In this document: piece by piece, positions 7,465 to 14,943 of the stretch
Layout: each line of letters starts with the position of its first letter
Numbering within the stretch: position 1 is the first letter of the stretch
DNA from: Akkermansia muciniphila
GTDB lineage: Bacteria; Verrucomicrobiota; Verrucomicrobiia; Verrucomicrobiales; Akkermansiaceae
NCBI GenBank assembly: GCA_945879075.1
Contig: CAMCUY010000019.1
Span: forward strand, 1-32,856
DNA: 32,856 nucleotides
Direction of reading: 5' to 3'
Made by a program: the position numbers and the translations under genes
The notes under the pieces: model-generated
The model's input: only the letters and a program-made list of their open reading frames with translations
What the model was told of the DNA's origin: nothing
The model's database searches: none

Positions 7465-7873
7465 GATGGGGGGGGAGTTGTAGTGACGGACTTCTGCTTA
7501 TTGCAGATCATCAATGTCTCATTAAATTCGCCCGTTCGTCAACTATCCTTTACTGCGAGTTAGCCAGGTTCCATCCACAAGGGAGGGTCGAATCGGATCA
7601 TGGGCACTGACGGGAAGAATTTGAACCGCCAAGCCGCCAAGAACGCCAAGTCAAATAGAAGATCGATCGTGTGTTGAGGATTCGAAACTGATTTCAGAGG
7701 TGCCATATCGAGTTGCCTTGGCGCTCTTGGCGGCTTGTGAAAACCTCTTCACTCTTCCTGATGTCGGTTCCCTGCCGAGTTCGCCCCTTGGTTCTTTTTA
7801 AGACGGAGGACCGAAGCATGAAGGAATCGAATCAAGGCCGCCGCGCGTCTATCTGATTTTGGTCGTATTCGGC
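7465..7873. other. Intergenic region with an inverted-repeat element
   Basis: No gene can be supported here. The right part is the 3' flank of the hypothetical gene at 7874 and the left part is the promoter side of DUF3300. The middle holds the paired repeat described at 7631-7736. Confidence 0.6.
7631..7736. repeat. Inverted repeat with AAGCCGCCAAGA arms
   Basis: AAGCCGCCAAGAACGCCAA (7631-7649) and the inverted copy at 7718-7736 match at 18 of 19 positions, enclosing 68 bp of AT-richer sequence. The arms themselves are made of GCC(A)A(A)G units. It resembles the short palindromic intergenic elements that occur many times in such genomes, but only one copy is present here. Confidence 0.6.
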
Positions 7874-8335
7874 TCAGCCTTCGCCGGGTGGCGTGACCAC
7901 CACCACGCGCTCGACACCGCGCTTGGAGAATTCCTCCCAGTAGCGCTTTTCCCAAGCGACGGTGCGGGCGCGGCGGTCTTCCTCGCTGAGTTTTTCCCAT
8001 TCCTTGAAACCGATGGCCCGCGCGAGGTCGCGGTCGGCGAGCCGCACCGCCAGCTCGTCCCAGAAGCTCTCGTTGCGGAACTCCTCGTAGCACTCGTGAT
8101 AGAACAGGTTTTCCTCCCGCTCCGCCTTCACCCGGAAACGCTGGGTTTCCTCGTCGAACTCGATCCAGTCGCCCAGCCCGGAGTGGCCGGCTTTTTCGAG
8201 GATCTTGCTTTCCAGATTCTCAAATGCGGAAACCTGGTCGTTGGCGGTTTCCTTCTGGTTCCATGAGGCAACGTTGGCCGCGAGGCTGACCATTTCCACC
8301 AGCGTGGCGAGTTCTTGATCTGAGAGGCGCAAATG
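7874..8335 (-). CDS. Hypothetical protein, highly charged
   Basis: I do not recognise this protein. The start at 8335 (MHLRLSDQEL) is chosen because a further 14 codons upstream are Gly/Arg-rich and look non-coding. It is 153 aa, has no signal peptide or membrane segment and is rich in Glu, Arg, Trp and Phe, with a long helical middle (EREENLFYHECYEEFRNESF) and WEKRYWEEFSKRG near the C-terminus. A soluble, mainly helical cytoplasmic protein is the simplest reading. It lies between a tRNA gene, 103 bp upstream, and a repeat element downstream and seems to be a single-gene unit. Confidence 0.6.
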   Translation of the reverse strand, partial: HLRLSDQELATLVEMVSLAANVASWNQKETANDQVSAFENLESKILEKAGHSGLGDWIEFDEETQRFRVKAEREENLFYHECYEEFRNESFWDELAVRLADRDLARAIGFKEWEKLSEEDRRARTVAWEKRYWEEFSKRGVERVVVVTPPGEG

Positions 8336-8438
8336 CATTCGTCCGGGGAACAAACCACCGCCGCGCGGCGCCCGCAAGCTTGCATCACTCGGGGCTTGAT
8401 CTTCGCGAAATCTCCCGGCAGCTTCCCGCCCTGCCCCA

Positions 8439-8513
8439 GCACGAGTAGCTCAGCGGTAGAGCGGTCCGCTTACACCGGATTGGTCGGCGGTTCGATCCCG
8501 TCCTCGTGTACCA
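8439..8513 (+). tRNA. tRNA-Val (anticodon TAC)
   Basis: The cloverleaf can be drawn in full. The acceptor stem is GCACGAG with CTCGTGT (first pair G-U), followed by discriminator A and an encoded CCA at 8511-8513. The D stem is GCTC/GAGC with an AGCGGTA loop. The anticodon stem is GTCCG/CGGAT with loop CTTACAC, giving anticodon TAC at 8471-8473. The T arm is GGCGG TTCGATC CCGTC. It is the only tRNA in the window and runs opposite to the genes on either side. The T-run directly after it overlaps the end of the metallophosphoesterase gene and may help terminate transcription. Confidence 0.97.
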
Positions 8514-8519
8514 CTTTTT

Positions 8520-9320
8520 TCAGAACCGCCAGACGTCGAGCGTCTCGCCCTTGCGGCAAATTCCCGGGGATTCCTCGATCACGCCGCGGCTCAGCCAGCC
8601 AGCGCTCCACTCCACCCAATGCGCGCGCCCCGGTGAGGTGAACGAGCCGGTATTGATCACGCGGCGGCCGTTTTCCCGCCAGCTGCCGACGCGGTGGAAA
8701 TGGCCAATGACGAGCACTTCCGCTTGCGGGAAATAGCTCTCGCAGAATTTCGCGCCCATCGGCCCCTGGGTCATCCAGGCTGCGATCATTTTGACCGCGC
8801 GCCTCGGCGGCAGGATCGCGTCCCAGGCCCGTTGGAGAAATCTCCGACCGGTTGGATACTCGACCGAGCAAAGCTCGCGGGCGATTTTGCGCGCCACCCG
8901 CAGGCGCTCTTCCACATCCATGTCCGCGCGAGGATGCTCGTCCCAGAGTTCCATCACCCGCTGGCCGCTAACGAGGATCTCGCGCTTCCACGGCGAGCCG
9001 TCGAACAACAAGGCGTCGCCGTGGGTGACGATGATCCGTCCGCCCGCCAGCTCTATCCATCCCGGACCCGACCAGCCGGGATCGTGATTCCCAGATAGAA
9101 AAACGGCTTCGGCACCTTCCTCGCGGCAGAGATTTTTCAGCTCGTTGAGCATCGCGGTCGAGCGGTCGAGAAACGGCCGCGCGAGTTCCTGCCAGGTGTC
9201 GCCGTTGAAAATGACCGTGCCGGCTCCGGCGATCAGGGGCCGGAGCGCAGCGACCTGCTCGATCCGGCAGATTTTATGGCCGAGATGGAGGTCGGACAAC
9301 ACCCGCACCGGTTCATTCAC
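8520..9320 (-). CDS. Calcineurin-like metallophosphoesterase
   Basis: 266-aa cytoplasmic hydrolase with all the two-metal phosphoesterase motifs: SDLHLG (9-14; D10, H12), GDTW (40-43; D41), GNHD (77-80), THGD (99-102) and GHFH (206-209). The pattern is that of the UDP-2,3-diacylglucosamine hydrolase/YbbF-like branch, but without a search the substrate (nucleotide, lipid A precursor or other phosphoester) is open. Its ATG overlaps the end of the methyltransferase gene by 8 bp, so the two are co-transcribed and probably translationally coupled. The gene ends 6 bp from the tRNA. Confidence 0.87.
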   Translation of the reverse strand: MNEPVRVLSDLHLGHKICRIEQVAALRPLIAGAGTVIFNGDTWQELARPFLDRSTAMLNELKNLCREEGAEAVFLSGNHDPGWSGPGWIELAGGRIIVTHGDALLFDGSPWKREILVSGQRVMELWDEHPRADMDVEERLRVARKIARELCSVEYPTGRRFLQRAWDAILPPRRAVKMIAAWMTQGPMGAKFCESYFPQAEVLVIGHFHRVGSWRENGRRVINTGSFTSPGRAHWVEWSAGWLSRGVIEESPGICRKGETLDVWRF

Positions 9321-9915
9321 TGGCGACCCGGCGCTGGCGCACCGCCTCGAACAAACAGACGCCGGTGGCCACCGAGACGTTGAGGCACTCGACTTTTCCG
9401 GCCATCGGGATGGAGGCGAGGAAATCGCAGTTTTCCTCGGTCAGGCGGCGCATGCCTTTTTCCTCGGCCCCGAGGACGAGCGCGAGCGGGCCTTTGAGAT
9501 CGAGCTCGTAAATCGACTTGGATTTCGCGTGATCCGAGGTGCCGACGAGCCACAAACCGGCGGCCTTGAGCTTCTCCATCGTCCGGGCGAGGTTGGTCAC
9601 CTGGGCGAACGGCACGTGATCCGCCGCGCCCACCGAGACGCGGCGCACGGTCTCGGTGATGCCGACGGCCTTGTCCTTGGGCGCGACCACCACATGCACG
9701 CCCGCTGCATCCGCAGTGCGGAGGATGGCTCCCAGATTGTGAGGGTCCTGCACGCAGTCGAGGATCAAAACGAACGGCACCGCCTGCTGCGCGACGATGG
9801 CCAACACGTCGTCCTCATCCAGCGAGGGAACGATGGTTTCCACCGTCTGGACGTGGCGATTTTCGCGGGCCTGTTTGTTTTGCGCGCCGTGCGGTGGGGA
9901 AAAACGGGGTTTCAT
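9313..9915 (-). CDS. SpoU/TrmH-family RNA 2'-O-methyltransferase, short RlmB-like
   Basis: AdoMet-dependent ribose methylase of the SPOUT superfamily. Motif 1 is [16 protein letters not shown] (57-72; N60, R66), motif 2 [10 protein letters not shown] (146-155; E152) and motif 3 [18 protein letters not shown] (169-186), which forms the knot. These fit 23S rRNA Gm2251 methylase RlmB best. From ATG9915 it is 200 aa, about 45 shorter than RlmB, and the L30e-like RNA-binding N-terminal domain is replaced by a short basic, polar stretch ([10 protein letters not shown]...), so target choice may differ. A TTG start at 9933 would add only six residues. It overlaps the phosphoesterase gene. Confidence 0.85.
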   Translation of the reverse strand: MKPRFSPPHGAQNKQARENRHVQTVETIVPSLDEDDVLAIVAQQAVPFVLILDCVQDPHNLGAILRTADAAGVHVVVAPKDKAVGITETVRRVSVGAADHVPFAQVTNLARTMEKLKAAGLWLVGTSDHAKSKSIYELDLKGPLALVLGAEEKGMRRLTEENCDFLASIPMAGKVECLNVSVATGVCLFEAVRQRRVASE

Positions 9916-9973
9916 GCGCGAAATTTTGATCAAGCGAAACGGCGGAGTCCAGCGCGATGGTGGAGAATCAGGA

Positions 9974-11704
9974 TCAGGGAACGACGAACACTTCCACGCG
10001 CGCGAAAATTTTTCCGGTGCCGGTCGGCAGGACGTATTTCACGAAACCCGGAGTCCCGAGGTCCACGTCTGCGGTGACGTCCGTCCAAGCCGACAAATCC
10101 GGCGAGATCCAGACCTTGTAAGTGGCGCCGGGCGTGGCCGCCGGATGCGGATAGGAAACGACTCCGTCCACGGGCTGCGGATTCGGAGTGAACGTGGAAC
10201 CCGCCGCGCCGAAGAAGTATTCCACGCCATTCGCCACGCCGTCGCCGTCGTGATCCTGCCCCGCGCCTTGGTCGGGGGCGTTGGCGACGAGCCAGGAAGC
10301 GAAGGTGTTTTCCGTGACGGCTAGGGTAAAAGTGGTGGCGGCGAACGGGACATCCGGAGCGGTGCCGTCGGCGCTTTGGTCGCCGTCGGCATCTTCCGTC
10401 TGCCAGTTGCCGGTATCGTCGAGCAGCGTGTGGTAAGCCGCGAAACTTGCCTGATTCGAGCGGGATCCATTGTAAGCGGCGACATCCTCGTCATCCGGGA
10501 GACGGATCATGTGCGCGGGACTCAAGCCGGTGCCCGTCGTCAAGTCAGCGGAATGGGTGGCGATCACGGCGAGGAAACCCGAGGGGGCCAGGGCGGCCTC
10601 TTGATAGGCGTAAACTGTTTCATCTTCTACGCCCAAATTAAAGCTTCCGGATCGGGAAACGGCTCCCACGCTCGCCGCCGGAGTTGGAGTCGCCAGACTA
10701 CCCAGCATGACCACCGTCCCCAGAGCCACGCCACCTGCGGGCGCGGTCCAAGTGATGATTCCTTCGTTCGAATCCATGAACGCTCCGCCAGCCCCCACGG
10801 GCGAGCCGTTCCACTCGTTGTCAGTGAAACGGATCACCTCGTTTTCCGCAATCGGAGCCAGCGCGACGAAGGCGAGGTCGTCATTACCATCCGCGTTGAA
10901 GCCGACAAAGGCGATCGCGCCGGGACTCAGGGGGATGACCGGACTGGCGATCCATGTGAGCGTGACGTCGTCGATGGCCAAGCCGTGATCAAAGCCGGCG
11001 TGATCCGGATCTTTCCAACGGATCATCAGATAGTTGCCCGCCGGGACGACGATGTTGGGATTGATCGAAATCGCGGTGCGGTGGGCCGGATTGTTTCCGT
11101 CGAGCGCCCCCGCGCCGACGGTGTTGACCGGGCTGCTGAAATCTCCAGGCGAGATAGGAGTCCAGCCGGTAATGCTGGCTTCCGGGTTCAGGGAGGTGAT
11201 CGGCGAAGGGCTGGTTTTATACCAGAGCGTGACCACTTGGGCCTCGGTCACGCCGCTCTTCCGCCATTGCTCGCCGGTGTATGCCAGGGAATTGAGGGTC
11301 GTGGCCTCGCCGGAGGTGTTCTGAAGCTGGACGCCGTGGGCGAAGTTTCCCGCCGTGGTATTTTCCGAGCCCAAGGAGCCGAGTGCCCGCTCAGTCGTGC
11401 TTGCCGTGCCGTATGAATAAAGCGCTCCGCCGGGGCTGGTGCCCGCGTTCGCCTCGATGGTGGTTCCGGAGCCCGTGCGTTGGGAATACCAACCCGGAAG
11501 GGTCGAGTCATCGGCCCAGGTGGCGGAACCGCTGGCAGGCAGCATGGCGAAGTCCTGCGAGTAGGACCCCGCGCCGGTGATCGCGACGGGGGCGGCTTGG
11601 AGCGAGGAGCTTCCAACAGCGAGCAAAACGGCGAGCCATGCCCGCGCATGCCGGGTAGGTCGGGAAATGAGGATGGCGGGAACGGAGTGGTGGTGTGGCT
11701 TCAT
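9974..11704 (-). CDS. Large secreted protein with nuclease-like N-terminal domain architecture
   Basis: 576 aa from ATG11704; a frame 19 codons longer exists but lacks a signal-like start. Residues 1-38 form a signal peptide with an [16 protein letters not shown] core and cleavage near QAAP. Next is a beta-rich domain starting [15 protein letters not shown] and containing [11 protein letters not shown] (about 45-245), of the kind found before extracellular nuclease domains. A second beta domain begins [21 protein letters not shown] and ends near [15 protein letters not shown] (about 250-430). The end has an [11 protein letters not shown] and a [17 protein letters not shown] segment, calcium-binding thrombospondin-type-3-like, common near the C-termini of verrucomicrobial secreted proteins. 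No catalytic nuclease motif is visible. Function unknown, probably surface or extracellular. Confidence 0.75.
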   Translation of the reverse strand: MKPHHHSVPAILISRPTRHARAWLAVLLAVGSSSLQAAPVAITGAGSYSQDFAMLPASGSATWADDSTLPGWYSQRTGSGTTIEANAGTSPGGALYSYGTASTTERALGSLGSENTTAGNFAHGVQLQNTSGEATTLNSLAYTGEQWRKSGVTEAQVVTLWYKTSPSPITSLNPEASITGWTPISPGDFSSPVNTVGAGALDGNNPAHRTAISINPNIVVPAGNYLMIRWKDPDHAGFDHGLAIDDVTLTWIASPVIPLSPGAIAFVGFNADGNDDLAFVALAPIAENEVIRFTDNEWNGSPVGAGGAFMDSNEGIITWTAPAGGVALGTVVMLGSLATPTPAASVGAVSRSGSFNLGVEDETVYAYQEAALAPSGFLAVIATHSADLTTGTGLSPAHMIRLPDDEDVAAYNGSRSNQASFAAYHTLLDDTGNWQTEDADGDQSADGTAPDVPFAATTFTLAVTENTFASWLVANAPDQGAGQDHDGDGVANGVEYFFGAAGSTFTPNPQPVDGVVSYPHPAATPGATYKVWISPDLSAWTDVTADVDLGTPGFVKYVLPTGTGKIFARVEVFVVP

Positions 11705-11833
11705 GGTGGTTAGGGGGCGTGCTGGCTGGAATGAAACGATCGAAATCGAAAATCCATCCATTGCCTCAGCTATCCGATTTCGCCGATTGGTGCGAGAGGT
11801 TTTGGCAACGGAGCCATTTTCAACTTGCGCCTC

Positions 11834-11845
11834 CTGAATTTTCAG
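11834..11845. promoter_or_regulatory. Candidate operator CTGAA-TT-TTCAG before the GbsR-type regulator
   Basis: A perfect palindrome with two-base centre lies directly upstream of a TATTTA (11846-11851) that could be a -10 box, 15-26 bp before the regulator start. Its TTCAG/CTGAA half-sites recur in the palindrome at 12402, which supports autoregulation as an inference. Confidence 0.4.
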
Positions 11846-11859
11846 TATTTAATGAAAAC

Positions 11860-12381
11860 GTGAACGACGAAACCGAAAAACTCAAACAAGCCCGCGACGA
11901 GTTCGTGGCCCAGTGGGGCGCGCTCGGCTCGCAGTGGGGGATCAACCGGACGATGGCGCAGATCCACGCGCTGCTGATGACCGCACCGGAGCCGCTGACG
12001 ACGGACGAGGTGATGGAGGAGCTGGAAATCAGCCGCGGCAACGCCCACTCGAACCTCAAGGAATTGGTCGCCTGGGGGCTGCTCCGCTCGGTGGTGAAAA
12101 AGGGCGAGCGGCGCGACTTTTTCGAGGCGGAGAAGGACGTTTGGCAGATTTTCACCATCGTCGCCCGCGAGCGGAAACGCCGCGAGATCGAACCGGCGCT
12201 GGCGATTCTCCAGAGGTGCGCCGAGGTGAGCGAGGGCATCGACACGCCGGAGGGAAAAGTCTTCCATGACCAGATGCGGGCACTCGAGGATTTCGTCGGG
12301 TTCGCCTCGAAAATGTCGGACCGGATCTCCTCGATGAAGCACGGCTTTGCCCTCCAACTCGCTACCAAGCTGCTCGGCTGA
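11860..12381 (+). CDS. GbsR/MarR-type transcriptional regulator
   Basis: 173-aa DNA-binding protein. A winged-helix region covers about residues 20-95: WGINRTMAQIHALLMTAPEPLTTDEVMEEL then the recognition-helix segment ISRGNAHSNLKELVAWGLL and a wing with KKGERRDFFEAE. The C-terminal half is helical and would dimerise. The pattern WGxNRTMAQIHALL is typical of the GbsR branch. I chose GTG11860 (VNDETEKLKQARDEF) because upstream residues in the same frame lie in the promoter of the divergent gene and do not look like protein. The start is close behind a possible -10 box, so the message may be nearly leaderless. It lies 80 bp before the epimerase gene, with a palindrome between them. Confidence 0.85.
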   Translation: MNDETEKLKQARDEFVAQWGALGSQWGINRTMAQIHALLMTAPEPLTTDEVMEELEISRGNAHSNLKELVAWGLLRSVVKKGERRDFFEAEKDVWQIFTIVARERKRREIEPALAILQRCAEVSEGIDTPEGKVFHDQMRALEDFVGFASKMSDRISSMKHGFALQLATKLLG

Positions 12382-12401
12382 GTTAAAAAATTTGGCCTCG
12401 T

Positions 12402-12421
12402 TTTTCAGATTTTTCTGAAAA
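12402..12421. promoter_or_regulatory. Candidate operator TTTTCAGA-N4-TCTGAAAA before the epimerase
   Basis: Perfect 8+8 bp dyad with TTTT centre, 41 bp upstream of the epimerase ATG and 21 bp after the regulator stop. The half-site TTTTCAG is shared with the palindrome upstream of the regulator itself. It is a plausible binding site for that regulator. An alternative reading, a weak hairpin terminator, is less likely as the stem is AT-rich and no T-run follows. Confidence 0.45.
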
Positions 12422-12461
12422 CCCGGAACGTACAAAAACAAAAAACAATAAGGAAGTTCTA

Positions 12462-13463
12462 ATGAACCCTGTCATCGTCATTTTCGGAGCCAATGGATTT
12501 CTTGGCCGTTACCTAACCCGTCACTGCGCCCGCAATGGCAAGGAGGTCGTCGCCATCGGCCGCAGCCGCGAGGGTTGGAGCGGTGACGGAATGTTTCTCG
12601 AATGGGATGGCAAGAATATCGGTCCTTGGGCGCTGGCGCTTGAGGGCGCGGAGGCCGTCATCAATCTGGCCGGTCGCAGCGTCAACTGCCGCTACACCGC
12701 GAAAAACCGCCGGGAAATCATCGACTCGCGAGTGGATGCCACGCACGTCATCGGCGAGGCAATCTGCGGCTGCAAGACGCCGCCGAAAACCTGGCTCAAC
12801 GCGAGCACCGCGACATGGTATCGCCACGCGGAGGACCAGCCGCAGAACGACTGGCTCGGCGAGCCGGGCGAAGGATTTTCCTGCGAGGTGGCGCAGGCGT
12901 GGGAAGACGCGTTTTTCGGCGCCGACGTGCCGGCCTCAACGCGCAAGCTCGCATTGCGGATCGGCATGGTGCTGGCGAACGAGCAGGCGACGGTTTACGA
13001 CGTGCTGAGAAAACTAACCGCCCGCGGCCTTGGCGGGCCGATGGGCTCCGGCAACCAACGGATCAGCTGGATCCATATGGAGGATTTCCTGAGAGCCGTG
13101 GAATTCGCCATCAACGATCCGTTTCTCGACGGCACGATCAACCTCACCGCGCCGGAATTTCCGACCAATCGCGAATGGATGCGCACTTTCCGCGAAGCGA
13201 TGGGCATGCCGATCGGACTGCCGGCGGCGGAGTGGATGTTGAAAGTCGGCGCGCGTTTCATGGATACGGAAACGGAGTTGGTCACGAAAAGCCGCTGGGC
13301 GGATTCCGTCCGGCTACGCGACGCCGGGTTCCGCTGGCGCTGGGGGCGCGCGGTGGACGCCGTGGCGGACCTGCACGGGCGGCGCGGCTTGGAAGGATTC
13401 TTCAAAACGGCGTCCAAGCGCAGTACCGGCGCGCGCGCTTGGCTGCCGGCGACGACTCGTTAG
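12462..13463 (+). CDS. NAD(P)-binding epimerase, TIGR01777 family
   Basis: 333-aa extended-SDR-like protein. The nucleotide-binding turn GANGFLG (9-15) starts the Rossmann fold. Next come INLAGRSVNCRYTAKNRREI (about 68-87), matching TIGR01777 (YfcH/SulA-like) proteins, and LNASTATWY (about 111-119), which holds the catalytic-region Ser/Tyr. The C-terminal DUF1731-like part contains LPAAEWMLKVGARFMDTETELV. The cellular substrate of the family is not known. A GGAAG ribosome site 6 nt before ATG12462 supports the start. The gene follows the GbsR-type regulator on the same strand, so the regulator may control it. It converges with the DUF1501 gene, overlapping its end by 4 bp. Confidence 0.87.
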   Translation: MNPVIVIFGANGFLGRYLTRHCARNGKEVVAIGRSREGWSGDGMFLEWDGKNIGPWALALEGAEAVINLAGRSVNCRYTAKNRREIIDSRVDATHVIGEAICGCKTPPKTWLNASTATWYRHAEDQPQNDWLGEPGEGFSCEVAQAWEDAFFGADVPASTRKLALRIGMVLANEQATVYDVLRKLTARGLGGPMGSGNQRISWIHMEDFLRAVEFAINDPFLDGTINLTAPEFPTNREWMRTFREAMGMPIGLPAAEWMLKVGARFMDTETELVTKSRWADSVRLRDAGFRWRWGRAVDAVADLHGRRGLEGFFKTASKRSTGARAWLPATTR

Positions 13464-14938
13464 GCAAGGAGCTCCTTCACCACGTTTCCATGCACGTCGG
13501 TCAGGCGGAAGCGCCGGCCCTGGTGCGTGGAGGTGAGCATGGTGTGGTCGATTCCTAACAAATGAAGCATGGTCGCCTGCAAATCATGGACGTGGACGGC
13601 TCCGGGTTCATAGTGGTGCTTGTCCGGTGAGATGGGATTTCCGTCGGCACCGACGATGTTGTAGCCGTATGCGTCGGTCTGGCCGTAGGTGATGCCGGGT
13701 TTCACGCCGCCGCCGGCCATCCAGATGGTGAAACAGCGCGGATGGTGGTCGCGGCCGTAGTTGTCCTTCGTCAGCACGCCCTGCGAGTAGGCGGTGCGGC
13801 CGAACTCACCGCCCCAGACGACGAGCGTGTCTTCCAACAGCCCGCGTTGTTTGAGGTCTCGGACGAGGGCGGCGGAGGCCTGGTCGGTTTCCTTGCACTG
13901 GCCGCGGATGGACGAAGGCAGGTTGCCGTGCTGGTCCCAGCCCTGGTGATAGAGCTGGATGAAACGCACGCCGCGCTCGGCGAGGCGGCGGGCGAGCAGG
14001 CAGTTCGCGGCGAAGGTTCCGGGTTTCTTGCTGTCTTCGCCGTAGAGGGCGAAGGTGCTTTCCGGTTCGCTGCTGAGATCGGTGATGTCCGGCACGCTGG
14101 TCTGCATGCGGAACGCCATTTCATACTGGGCGATGCGGGATTCGATTTCCGGATCGAGCTCCTTTTCAAACTGGATGCGGTTGAGCTCGTTCATCTGATC
14201 GAGCATCGCGCGGCGGCCGGACTGGCAGATGCCATCCGGATTGCTGAGATAGAGAACGGGATTCTTGCCGGGGCGGAACTGCACGCCTTGGTATTTCGAG
14301 TCGAGAAAACCGGAGCCCCACAGCCGGGAATAGAGCGGTTGGTCGCCTTGGCCGGCGGAGACAAGGACGATGAAGGACGGCAGGTTCGCGTTTGCCGAGC
14401 CGAGACCGTAGGAAAGCCACGAGCCGAGCGACGGGCGGCCCGCGAGTTCCGAGCCGGTCTGGAAAAAAGTGATCGCCGGATCGTGGTTGATCGCCTCGGT
14501 GAACATCGATTTCACGATGCAAAGCTCGTCCGCGATGCCGGCGGTGTGCGGCAGGAGTTCGGAAAACGTCGCGCCACTCTGGCCGTATTGCTGGAACTTG
14601 AACTGCGAGCCGGCGAGGGGAATCGACGACTGCTGCGCGGACATGCCCGTGAGCCGCTGGCCACCGCGGACGAAGTCGGGGAGCGGCTGGCCGTTTTTCT
14701 CGCGGAGGAGCGGCTTGTCGTCGAAGAGATCGAGCTGCGAGGGCCCGCCGGATTGGAACAGATAGATGACGCGTTTCGCCTTGGGCGCGAAGTTGGGAAA
14801 CGAGACGGGCGTTTCCGCGGACGATCCGTAGGCGCGGCCGCCCAGCATCGACGACAGCGCGAGCCCGCCGATGCCTGCGGCGGCTTGTTTGAAAAAGTGG
14901 CGGCGGGTGACGCCGAGCGGATCAAAGGACGGGTTCAT
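13460..14938 (-). CDS. DUF1501 family protein (Tat-exported, sulfatase-like fold)
   Basis: 492 aa. The N-terminus carries a twin-arginine type signal, TRRHFFKQAAAGIGGLALSSMLGG (about 11-34). The rest is DUF1501: RVIYLFQSGGPSQLDLFDDKP, then GMSAQQSSIPLAGSQFKF, LLARRLAERGVRFIQLYHQGWDQHGN, LVVWGGEFGRTAYSQG and DHHPRCFTIWMAGGGVKPG. The metal-binding-like Asp/His residues of the alkaline phosphatase/sulfatase fold are visible, but the family has no proven reaction. It lies 5 bp after the cytochrome/DUF1553 gene and is co-transcribed with it. Such pairs are abundant in Planctomycetes and Verrucomicrobia and are thought to act in polysaccharide use; that role is inference. Confidence 0.93.
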   Translation of the reverse strand: MNPSFDPLGVTRRHFFKQAAAGIGGLALSSMLGGRAYGSSAETPVSFPNFAPKAKRVIYLFQSGGPSQLDLFDDKPLLREKNGQPLPDFVRGGQRLTGMSAQQSSIPLAGSQFKFQQYGQSGATFSELLPHTAGIADELCIVKSMFTEAINHDPAITFFQTGSELAGRPSLGSWLSYGLGSANANLPSFIVLVSAGQGDQPLYSRLWGSGFLDSKYQGVQFRPGKNPVLYLSNPDGICQSGRRAMLDQMNELNRIQFEKELDPEIESRIAQYEMAFRMQTSVPDITDLSSEPESTFALYGEDSKKPGTFAANCLLARRLAERGVRFIQLYHQGWDQHGNLPSSIRGQCKETDQASAALVRDLKQRGLLEDTLVVWGGEFGRTAYSQGVLTKDNYGRDHHPRCFTIWMAGGGVKPGITYGQTDAYGYNIVGADGNPISPDKHHYEPGAVHVHDLQATMLHLLGIDHTMLTSTHQGRRFRLTDVHGNVVKELLA

Positions 14939-14943
14939 GAGTT

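Noticed and set aside
8439..8520. tRNA as an integration (attachment) site
   Set aside because: No integrase and no duplicate of the tRNA 3' end was seen within the window.
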